Source: Acanthococcus lagerstroemiae | Lineage: Eukaryota > Arthropoda > Insecta > Hemiptera > Eriococcidae | Direction of reading: 5' to 3' | Length of the DNA stretch: 64,000 bases | Assembly (NCBI GenBank): GCA_031841125.1 | Contig: CM063108.1 | Span: 42,836,268-42,900,267, forward strand | Part shown: positions 35,207 to 45,700 of the stretch, piece by piece | Position numbering within the stretch: position 1 is the first letter of the stretch | Layout: every line of letters begins with the position of its first letter | Notes under the pieces: generated by a model | Databases searched by the model: none | Told to the model about the DNA's origin: nothing | What the model saw: the letters and a program-made list of their open reading frames with translations, nothing else | Translations under genes and position numbers: made by a program

Positions 35207-35342
35207 TCGATGTCTACGTTTTTTTTTTTTCTAATTTTTTATTTATACGTCGACAATCGCCTGCCGCATACTGCCACATTCTGATCGCCATCACACAACA
35301 ACCGTAGCGAATTTAGAAAAAAAAAAAACGTAGACATCGATA
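35207..35342. mobile_element. Fold-back MITE with ATCGATGTCTACG-poly(T) arms
   Basis: ATCGATGTCTACG followed by a T run and CTAA is mirrored as TTAG, an A run and CGTAGACATCGAT. The 136-bp unit would form a long hairpin. Non-coding. Confidence 0.7.
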
Positions 35343-36751
35343 ATGAACCTTCGTGAACAACATATTCAAAATTCACATCAATCCATTCGGTATTCGCTTC
35401 GTAATTAGTCTAGAGCGGAGAGCATTTTTCATACAATTTTCTTATCAGTATGTAAACAAAGAATACAGCCATAAGGCAGTGATTCGATGTTTTGAATTTC
35501 GAAACATTTACAGCTATTTGAGGATAAATTCGTATTGAAATCATTTCTTCGCAACTTTGACTACAAATTAAAATAGTTGGGAAGACTGGGAAGGATTTGG
35601 ACAAATTTTATGGTACTGGATTTTACAAAGCCGGATTCATTGGGAAAGTTGGACAAGTTAATCCCTCGAAAACTTCGTACTTTTTTTAGGTTTTCCCACC
35701 ACACCCGTGTTCCTATTTCAAATAGGCTCCATAATACTTCAATTAAAAAAAAAAATTGTCCAAGTTTTTCCCATATGGGGTGTGAGAGGGTTTAGACAGA
35801 CCTGTAGGAGATTTTGGATATATTGAAAAACATGCAAGGTTTCATAAGACAAAATGAAAAACTTAATTTTTATACTGATTTGATCTCATATATGTGTATA
35901 ATATAGTATCTACATAACATATTATTTAAAAAAAGGAAAAAATATCGTTACGCTAAGTTTGACCCATAAATAATAGTGAATAACATGAATCCATGACTGA
36001 CGGCCGAAAGGTTTCCGTGAGGCAGTTTTCTATAAAATCTGGAGAATTCAAACTTTGATTAATCTCGTATTTGTAGGTAGGCTACAAAAGATCATGAAAA
36101 GTCCTACTGAACACGAAAAATTCGTCTTAGAATATTCTGTATTTTTATGCAAAGTCGTTTTCCAAAATTTGTCTAGAACCTTTGGTCCAACAGAAACAAA
36201 AATTATTTGGAAAAAATTTACAAAACCGGCAAAACAATGCAAAAATGTACATTTAAAAATACAAAAATAATTTTTATTAGTAAACAACTGTACCAAGGTG
36301 TCATTTGATTAGGCATGCCATGAGGTATGCATAGTTGCCGTGTTTCACCAAAATCTTGATCATTTAGGTGCTGAGTAAGTTGCGCGAATTGGCGATTATC
36401 CAAATCCTCCCCCATCCATGTCTTCTCCAGTCTCCCCTAATTAAGACAAGCGAACCGAGTGGAATCCTGAGATTTATTTATTAGAGAAACTGAAATTAAA
36501 ATCAGTGAGTTTGTACAATGGTTTTGGTTGAGACAGATTCCACAAATCCGAATGAAGGCGGGCCTTGCAGTTGAATTTTACAAAATTAGTAGCGTAAATT
36601 GGCGCTTGGAGCGCTACAGTAAAGACAACGCGACCTTTTTTTTCTTTTTTCAGCGTACTAGTGAGGAATCTTAAAAATGTGTACTTTTTTCAACTTTTTA
36701 AGAAATGAATTTTGAAAATTATGGAAATATGCACTAAAATCCGATACACAA
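35343..36751. other. No gene seen
   Basis: AT-rich. Antisense open frames at 36048-36296 on both strands cover the same sequence and lack motifs. Confidence 0.4.
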
Positions 36752-36990
36752 AACCCCGCCAGTTACCCGAAAAGTTACATTTTTGTAACCCTTCGATTAC
36801 CGGAGTAACTGAAGGGTTTCCGAGGGTAACTGACGGGTAAATACAGGGCTACATAGATAACCAGAGGGTTACCAGTTTACCCATGTAGCCCTGTAGTTAC
36901 CCGTCCGTTACCCTTGGAAACCTTTTAGTTATTCGAGTAATCGAAGGGTTACAAAAGGGTAACTTTTACGCGGGTAAGTGGGGAGCTCAT
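36752..36990. mobile_element. Palindromic GGGTAAC-rich fold-back element
   Basis: The left arm begins CCGCCAGTTACCCGAAAAG and contains TTTTTGTAACCCTTCGATTAC. The right arm is its mirror, GTAATCGAAGGGTTACAAAAG to CGCGGGTAAGTGGGG. The centre has the smaller palindrome CAGGGCTACAT / ATGTAGCCCTG. Both arms are built of repeated GGGTAAC words. A half copy lies at 17540-17700. Confidence 0.75.
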
Positions 36991-37532
36991 TTTACTCAGA
37001 AAGACTTGAAACGTAAAAGTATTTTAAGTATGCCGTTTCTCACTTGACACAGACAAACATGCGATTTCATTAAAATCCGCTCCCTACTCATAAGTTGATT
37101 TCATATAATTAAGAAACACTGCTGCAAGACTGTTATACACATATATAACATAAAGAATTACCATATATTGCACGATTCATGTTTGGATAAAACGTGTCTA
37201 TCATACACTAGTTGATGCTATAAGCAATAACTATGTTTTTGGGACATTCGATTGACAGATTCATATATTTCATTTTCAACCGTTTCCGTGTTGTACATAG
37301 GACAAAGAAAAATCAAATATTTTTACTTTTTTCCCTTTGTTCTGATAAACATAAAAGTGTAAATATCATACTACACCTACAGGAGCAATACCGTATTCCC
37401 ATTACATATGGCCGACATAATCATACAAAACAAATTGTTGAAGCTAAATGAAGTATCTTTTACTAATACTGTTTTTTTGAAGAAAGAAAAAAATTAGTGA
37501 TCTCCAATAAAGCAGAGGAGAGAACGATTTTA
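36991..37532. other. No gene seen
   Basis: AT-rich, no motif in the short open frames. Confidence 0.4.
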
Positions 37533-37630
37533 TGCAAATTACAAAAAAAGACAAATTGCTCCAAAAGTGAATTTAAAATTTATGAAACTCAGTTTTGGAG
37601 CAATTTGCCTTTCTCGTAATTTGTATGATT
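37533..37630. repeat. 98-bp fold-back repeat
   Basis: The left arm with CAAATTACAAAAAAAGACAA and TTGCTCCAAAA is inverted at the right as TTTTGGAGCAATTTGCC and GTAATTTG. Probably a very short MITE. Confidence 0.65.
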
Positions 37631-37949
37631 AGTGATCTCATTACCTACTGACGAAGCTAAGTGATTGAAGTGCATTTATTTATCATTTGTCACTTTCTAC
37701 ACAAATTACAAATTTGTGTTGACTTGCAACGAATGTAACTGAAGTTCAAGATTATACCCAGTAATTAATCGCGGATGCAGACTCGTAGCATTGAGTGTGG
37801 GAAGATCTCACCCTTCCTTCTTCTGGAAAAATTTAATTTTTCAAATTCGTTCACGCACAACTGGAGTGTTACAAAGCTGTTTTTTGCTCTTTTTTTGAAA
37901 GTTGAAAGTTGAAATCCCACTTCCCCTGGAAAAGTACACCTTTCCTATT

Positions 37950-38330
37950 GACGAAATCGGTCAAAATTCAGCTCCTGGTTGTAGCGGATTTTCAGTTTTC
38001 CGCTGCGAAATTGTTAGATTTGATGCAGCGTTTATACAATTCTGCAGCGTTACGCTGCAATGTGAGCAGATCTAACAGCAGACCTCAAGAGTTGTCTGCT
38101 GCGGATTTTGAAATGATTCCGCAGCGTACACATAGGGACAGCAGCGTTACGCAGCGATTTAAAACAATTGTCCACTGCACTGCTGATGTGGATGATGAAA
38201 CTTTCCAGCATTCAGCGGTTAAATGTTGGATAGTATACAGCAGCGTTTCATTTTACTCCGAGTACTTAAGTAGCGGAACGCTGCGGATAATTCATTGTTT
38301 TCAGCAGCTAATGTTGTTACCAGAATGAAA
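37950..38330 (+). repeat. GCAGCG/CTGC-rich degenerate repeat tract 1
   Basis: CTGCGG, GCAGCG and CAGCAGCG words recur at 10-30-bp spacing, e.g. CTGCAGCGTTACGCTGCAA, and the block CAGCAGCGTTACGCAGCG. The 139-codon open frame at 37909-38328 results from this bias and has no domain. A sister tract is at 41490-41865. Confidence 0.55.
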
Positions 38331-41100
38331 CAATGGCTTGTAGCTACGGGTGATGTTACCTTCAGGCTTCAAGGTTGTCGCCAAGTCGGCACCTTTAGAT
38401 AAACGTTTGAGGTTTAACGGCCATCCGGTTCGATGCGTATCTACAAACTATCTCACAGTTCCTGTGTCCAACTTCAATGGAAGGTTGCGCGTTGCGTTTC
38501 TGAATTTACAGTTTAGTTCGGAATTTTGTGTTGAGATATTACTGGTAAGTTCTACATATCATTTAATGTAATATTCAATTAGTAGTTATTGGAGAATAAT
38601 TATTCGCAAGTGATAGAAAGAGCGTTTGCATGCGAAAAACGACAAGTCTGAAGAAATTCAACGCATGGCATTTATATAAGGAATGCACGTGAAATATGGG
38701 GCACGAAATTTAATCACCGGAACTGTATGTTGTCGCATGTATGAACGGTACTTCCAGTGTTCCATTTCAGTTGTTCTCTTGGTAACTCCAACTTCAGGGT
38801 ACTCAACCCTCGCATACTTCAGGTACCAGGTCGCTACTGCCATCAACCACTGCCACTGCAGCTCCAACAACTAGTGTCGTGTGCTGGATTGTCAGCCTCA
38901 ACAACCAATGCCAGTTGCTCGACTGTCATGAACTTCTGCCACTGCATCTCTTGGCTATGGCTCTGAACACTCTTGTCTGTAGCATGTGCAATACAGGGAT
39001 GTTTCCCAGAATGTTTTCAATCAAAAATACAAAAATGGGAGCCCCCCCCCGTCCAAAGAAAAAAAGTAGAAAAGAAAAGAGCAATCAAATCGGGAATGTT
39101 TTGGGAAACGCTTAATATTATCTGGAAATTGAGTATTACAACTGAAGAACAGACCAATGTGATGGACAACTAATATCTGACCAAAAAACCCAAACTGGTA
39201 CATTTCCCAACCTGACAGTCCAAAACTGATAAAAAGCCCTAAAATTTCCAACAGCCAAAAACTGGTGTGATTTTTTTTTTATAGCTGATTATTGTCGCTC
39301 TATTTTCCTTTCCTGTTTCAGTTTTGCGTGAACCGCCCTTCTTTTTCTCGTGTTCAAAAATCGCACCTCTCATTATTCAAGGGGTGAATCAGCATGGGTG
39401 GAGGAAAATTCCGAAAATGCTCTCTAGGCCGGCCACGCAGCCGTTCAAAAGATTTCTACTTGGCTTTTTGTACCCTGTGTTTCGAACGCGCGCGCGCATG
39501 TATTGGTGGGGGGGAGGCGGCTTTCATGAGTGATAACAGAATGTGATGGGCTCATCAGCCGGGTTTGAAGGTTCTGTTTGTGTGAAAAGTCAATAACATT
39601 CATGCGAACTATTTCAAGAATCTTAGAAATACCCTAGCGAGAAGGTCCATTTAGTCTTGTTGGTATGAAGTTGAGGGGCGAGGGTTATACTAGACCAAAC
39701 TACCATTCGAATGAGACCTTAACCAGCTGTGTAACGTTACTGAAAGATATTTTTTCAGTATTTTTGATAATGAGGTACAGAAAAACTTTATTTTGAGAAA
39801 AATGTTTTTAAAAGTCCGCAAAATGATTAAGAGTGAAAACTTCTGTAGAGAAAAAACTGGAGTTGACAACCTGGGCCCTTTTTGTTTCTATGCATTTCAT
39901 ACTCTGGAGCTTGAATGGAATGAGACCTCAAAAAATGGTACAGCCGAGCTGAAAGAACCAAATCGCTAGAAACCCAAAAATTAATTTTTTGGTCGAAATT
40001 AAAAAAAAAAAATCTGCTGTACAGCCAAAACTGTAATCGCCAAAGCGGGCCTTTTCAACAGATATGTACGCATTAAATTGTTCTTATTGTGGCCAGTGGG
40101 CATAACCAACCTAGTATTCAAAGAAGTCCACCCTTGACCAAAGGAGGGGGCGTTGGTGAGCATTGAAAAAATCTGGAAAAGTCAGGGAATTTAATCGTTG
40201 GAAGAAAATGGACAACTTGTGAAGAGTGGTGGATAGTCAAAACGTGGCTGATTTTTTACTTCGTTTATGGAATAGTGTGAAAAGAAATCCATTTTTACTT
40301 GTTATTATGTAATATATTTCTCTAGATAAATCGAAGAAAGCTGAGTCCGATGAGTCCGATGAACGAGAGAACCTGAATTGTCAGAATATTATAGGTAAAT
40401 ATTGTATAAATATGAGATTTGAAAATCTTATGGAATACTTGTAGGAAGAGTAGGAAGGTGGTATCAGTGGGTCGAAATATGTTCAAAAAATTATGAAAGT
40501 CTCAAGTATGTTGGAGGATGCAGAAAGCAGGGTGGAACTTCAAAAAAGCAAAGTGAATGGAGTCCCCTTGTGACAATATCAAATACTAGGTGGACATGAT
40601 GCAATAAATTACCAGAAGACAGAATCAGAATTGAATACAAAATAAAATTTATGTCTCTAGGCAAAGAGTGCAATGACGTTATCAGTATACGAGAATGGGG
40701 CCTCAAAGATAAATGAGTGGGATCCCCGCAATGACTTTGCTAGGAGAAGAAAATCATTCCGGCTATGAATTGTGATTACTTAATTGAAAGAGTATCAATA
40801 TGAAATATTGGGAAGAGTTATTTATTTAGATCAGTTGAGGTGCATTAAAGAAGAAATATATTCTTTTAATTTCAAGCAACAGAATATGAGGGAAAGAAGG
40901 ATATAGAGAATGTTCTTCTCGGTGTTTTAAGAATCATTATTCCTCAATCAGCGTGATTCAAAACTCATTAAGTACAGAATAACAATCAAGCAGTGAAAAA
41001 TAGGAGAAAGGTGAGATGAAGGTTTTTGTTTTGGTTCAAGTAGGAGAGAATTGGGAATAAGATAGTTAGGGCCATGTAATGATGTATCAGGGCCCTAAAG
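38331..41100. other. No gene seen
   Basis: Nearly 2.8 kb without a supported gene. Short open frames at 38650-39250 overlap on both strands. A C run at 39042 and a G run at 39508 are present. The phrase GGAAAAGTCAGGGAATTT near 40175 recalls the interior of the hAT-like family at 61753, possibly a fragment. Confidence 0.4.
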
Positions 41101-41106
41101 GAAAAG

Positions 41107-41126
41107 TAGAGAGAGAGAGAGAGAGA
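41107..41126. repeat. (GA)n microsatellite
   Basis: About ten GA dinucleotides in a row. Confidence 0.8.
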
Positions 41127-41251
41127 CATTTGAAAAATTGTAGAACATAAGCCTTACCAAATTGTTGCTTCTAACTGTGTGTAATTTCTAAAAACGAACT
41201 TGAAAATACCATGTAGTTATTCAACATTATAATTTATTTCAGAGACAAATG

Positions 41252-41332
41252 TGGTCACCAAATCACATGAAGTAGCCAATGAGGTCACCAAATCACCTGA
41301 GGTCACCAAATCACATGATGCAAGGTCACCCG
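41252..41332 (+). repeat. Short tandem repeat, unit about 18-27 bp
   Basis: GGTCACCAAATCACATGA, then GAGGTCACCAAATCACCTGA, then GGTCACCAAATCACATGATG, then a partial GGTCACC. Confidence 0.75.
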
Positions 41333-41489
41333 TATTCTTGGATTTGAGCAATTTTGAAAGTTATATACTCGTATGTTTACATAAATATACTCGTAATTTC
41401 AAGAATCATTGATATTATTAATTTTTTTGGCGACCAGTTACTTTGTATTTTACTATTTCAATTTTATAAATTGTAAATGAGAAGAGAAA

Positions 41490-41865
41490 CTGCAGTACGC
41501 TGTCTACTACAGAGTAGAGAATTGTAACTGCGGACCACAGCTAGAACTACTGTTTTTCCGCTGCAAAATGCAGCAGCAGAATCGATTTATTTCCACCACG
41601 GAATAAAAATCCAGCAGAGAATAGCTACTGAAAAACCATTTGAATCAGCTGCTGATTCTGATTTCATCAGCACGCAGTGAACAACGGGTCATGAACGCTG
41701 CTGACAGCTCTACTGCGAACATGTTTTTGCTGCGAAACGCTGCTGACACTTTGTTTTTCCGCATCAGCAGCAAACGCGACTGTCTCACTCAGAATTGCTG
41801 CGTGCTGCTGCGGATTTCTTATGCAAAAATCGTTAATAGGGTTTTCAGGGCTGCACAGTAGGCAA
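41490..41865 (+). repeat. GCAGCG/CTGC-rich degenerate repeat tract 2
   Basis: Repeated AACGCTGCTGA, TTTTTCCGCTGC and CAGCAGCAG words, e.g. TGCGAAACGCTGCTGACA. Same vocabulary and length as the tract at 37950-38330. The open frame 41640-41861 follows from it. Confidence 0.55.
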
Positions 41866-42115
41866 ACTATTTCAATATTCCTTTAGTCTTATTCATTCGT
41901 TTATTGATTGAGATATTTTAAAGCACCAATATGGCTAGGTACTTTTGACTAAAAGAAGTACACCAGTGTCAGAGAACAAGTTTGACGGCTCAATAGTAAT
42001 GTGACGCATTTACAGCGCCGTACCCCGCCTCTTGTATCGGGAGTTGGGATGAACTGAGGTTCTTCGATCCATCATGGCAAATATCGACCCCAATCTACGA
42101 GTAGGTAACTTAACC

Positions 42116-42179
42116 TTTAGGGCCAGTATTATTGTACTATGGTTTATTTTAAACTAAGTTTTATAATACTGGCCCTAAA
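42116..42179. mobile_element. 64-bp hairpin MITE (TTTAGGGCCAGTATTAT arms)
   Basis: TTTAGGGCCAGTATTAT is perfectly mirrored by ATAATACTGGCCCTAAA, and the centre TTTATTTTAAACTAAG is itself nearly palindromic. Non-coding; class not assigned. Confidence 0.7.
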
Positions 42180-42406
42180 TGGATCGACATTTCCCTGGTA
42201 GAGCAACGTGACCATTACAGTAAACTGTCCAAGAAAAAATTTGAAACTTCATATTTGTGTTCCCCCTTTTTTTTAGGATCCTCTGTATATGACGACATTC
42301 TGCCGGTATGGTGTCAGTAGAGAAGACATGTTTCTCATTTTTTCACTCACTTGTTTATTTTCTGCAATAAGACGTGTAGTAAAGATGAATATTCCATTCT
42401 ATTCCA

Positions 42407-42412
42407 TTTATT
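42407..42412 (-). terminator. Candidate poly(A) signal of gene B
   Basis: AATAAA on the minus strand about 360 nt downstream of the gene B stop. Chosen on position only; the region is AT-rich, so chance matches are likely. Confidence 0.3.
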
Positions 42413-42769
42413 TTATTTTTCGATAAAGAGCAATATGACTGGATACGAGATCCGGCATGTACATTGAAGGTATGCGTGAGACTTATGTAACAACAATCCA
42501 CTTCTAGTCGCCAAAAGAATCTGCACGAAACTAAATTTCACTGTATATAAATAATTTAGCTATGACAAAAGTTGTATTTTCTTTTTAAATCAAAGTAGTG
42601 ACAAATATGTAGGTTTTTTTGATTGATAATCTACTATATATGTTACACACTCTGATTTTCATACAGAACGTATGGTGTTCAAATATTTATATCCGCAGTA
42701 TAAGTACTGCATTGCACTTGAGATTGACTTCGGTGATCAAGAGAGTTTTAACATCAAGTTACAATGTTA

Positions 42770-45700
42770 TCAACCAATCCAAGTATTTAAAGGACCGGAT
42801 ACAGTGCAAGAAGCTTCAATGACTGGCCGGTCGTCCATCGGGAATGATTGTAAACAAGCATTTATCGGCGAACCAGTTGGACCCGTCAAATTTTGGAAAG
42901 CTCCAAACTGAAACAAAGAATGTCGGGAATGATACCCTTGCGAATAACTGCCCATGGTGACCAATAAAAATGCGAAGGCCCGTAAGCAAGAAGGGGCAAT
43001 GGGCCCCTTCCTGAGAGAATGTTTGTCCTCCTAGACAACACTGTTATTATTATTTTTAGTGGGGGTGGAGAGTAGCTATTCTTTTTTTATTATTGCTCAA
43101 AACGTACGTGTTTCTAAGTTGGTAAATGTAGACATCAGAACCGCCTCTCCTTCCTCCCAGTAATGTAATTCTGATTACCAAGTTGAATTTCAGGTTTTAA
43201 AAATTAAGAAACAAATGTTTGTAGGGAAAATTTTATCCCCCCCCCCCGCCTCTCAGGAGGCCTGGACTGGTTACGGGTCTGAAAATGTATGCGCGAATCC
43301 TCCACACTTTTCATTTACTCGATTCGCACGAACATCTACATAAATTGTGAAAGAATATTATGATACTACTTGAGTCAACTCACCTGTTTGATGGACAGAA
43401 ATGGAGTGTTCGATTTCGGAAATTGAATTATCGTAGCACACGGGTACTGCGTAGAATTATCGTCTAAGTCGATGTAAGAACCTGGATAAGCATAGTAGTA
43501 CTGCACCGATTCTATAATATTATCCCACACAAATGGAGGAGCGCTGCCAGTGAGAGTAAACGAGCCAGCTTTTGTCAACTTTCTCACAGATGGTTCAAAT
43601 GCAGCAAACTTCGGATTGTCGATGTATCCTTCCTGTTGATTAAGAGCGAAAGCATTATGTAAAAGTCTTCGTTCAATGATGATAAATTTTATTCATCGCG
43701 TGTATCGTAAGTAAGACCGGTGACTGACTCCCTTCCCTGCACCATTTGGAAAATTTTTACTAGGTTAATGAGAGTTAAATCTCTGTTTTCTGGTTGAGAA
43801 GCGGTCTCGGTCGATAACCGCGATTTAATGACCTCGATTAGAAAGACATGTTGAAGCAATACTGAGTACTGGTTTTTAAGAAGGTCCTGTGTTGGGAATC
43901 TATTGGTAAAATAAGACCTTTTAGAAAACCGGTATTCAGTTATGGAGAAAACAAAAGACTACAAGTGCTTCCTGTGCCCGATACTGTCGCTCACGTCTGC
44001 CTTTTTCGAAAGTTTGAGCCTCGCTTGTATTACAAGGTGACTAAGGCGTATCAAGTCCTGTAATTTTGCTCCTGATCCTATTTTCCTATGGAAGAAGGAT
44101 GGTGATGCTTAGTAATACTCGCAGCAGGGCGAAACTGATCATATAATGAGAAAATTATTTAAGAACCATAAAAGGTGAGCGATGTTAAGATGAGCTTAGG
44201 ATTTTACGTAAAACTCATCCAGACTCCTTTTAGGACTCTCTAAACGCTCAGAAGACGCCATTAAATTTCATTTGACCCTTTCAAACCTAATTCAAACTCT
44301 GCTAAGACTCATGGAAACCATTAGGACTAGTGTAGAATTCGTTAAACCTCTACAACTTTGTTAAAATCCATTCAAACTAAGTAAAAACTCTTTCAGACTT
44401 CCTTTGGTAAGATTTCTTTAAAACCCATTTGAGTTCTGTTTAAACGTTGCAGCTTTTTCAGTTCCAATTAAGTTCAGTCAAAACTTGATGAAATTCATTC
44501 ACCCTAAGTTAGGATCAGTTAAACTCCAGCCACGATTCAGACTCTCAAACTCAGCTTCGATCCATTCGCAGTGTTCTGGGACTCACGTAAATTCTAATAA
44601 AATACGTCCAGATTTTTCAGGATCATTCTACCTCTCTCTGTCAAGACTTGCTCACATCTATTTGTATTAGGTATATGAACACTCATTTAGACTCACTAAG
44701 CCTGTGTTAAGCTCATCAAGACTTTAATAAGACTTTTTCAAATTGTGTCAAGACTCATGTACATTCTCTTGAAACTAATTCAGATTTTGATGGAAAATTT
44801 TCTGTTTCTGTTAATACATATGACTAGATTTTATTAGAATCACCCACAGTTTATTAAAATCCGTCCGTATTCAGACACGAAATCAGAAGTCTGAAAGACG
44901 TTAATTTTGAAGTCTTTTCCTAAATTTACCACTGATATGAAGGAAAATCTAGGAAATGCTTCAGTAGGTTTTCCATGGAAAGATTTTTTGATTGAAGTAC
45001 GAAAGGTGGCAAAAGCGTAGACCGGCAAGCGAAATGGCAAAATGGGCAACCTGTTCGACCAGATTAGACAGACCTTGAGCTACAGGCCTAAAATAAGAAA
45101 TTTCAGATGCAAGACATACAAGGACCAGAGACTTACATTTATGAGGTCAGAAAAAGTGCGGTTACTGGATGTTGTTACACTGGTAGGAAAAGAGTAAGCG
45201 TTACATAGATACGAAATGCTCCGAGAATTTGGGGTAATAAACAATGAAAAAGTATGAAAGCGTCAGAGAATGTACATTATGTACGCGCCATGATTGTATC
45301 AACGGTAATGACGCAAATCGAATGACATTTGAATTCTTACGTGAATGATAAGTACACTTCTCACTACATTTGTATAAGAACTTACTACTGATACGTAAGT
45401 GTTGGTAATGACGAGTCCATCGCGATAGCCGAGAGCATGTTTAAAAGAATGATACTTCACGTTCCAGTAATAAGCTGCCGCTAATAGAGGAAAACTGAAA
45501 TCATACGTGAATTAATTTAACTTTTCAAATTACAAATTATTTGTTGTATATCATATCTGACTTAATTTGTTCTGCTGTGAACTAATTGGCAAAACGTGGC
45601 GAGGAAGGAAATATGTGACCTGGACTCATGAAATGTGCCTCTTGTACAAAAACAGGTTTTTGTGATGAACGAGTGTAAAGATGGGATGGTGGTAGTGGTG

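Noticed and set aside
37909..38328. 139-codon plus-strand open frame
   Set aside because: It lies entirely within a GCAGCG-rich repeat tract, has no domain and no splice or start context. The frame is a composition effect.
40335..40375. Possible hammerhead ribozyme (CTGAGTCCGATGAGTCCGATGAACGAGAGAAC)
   Set aside because: It contains CTGAGTCCGATGA-like words, but the CUGAUGA and GAAA core are not in the correct arrangement and no third stem closes it.
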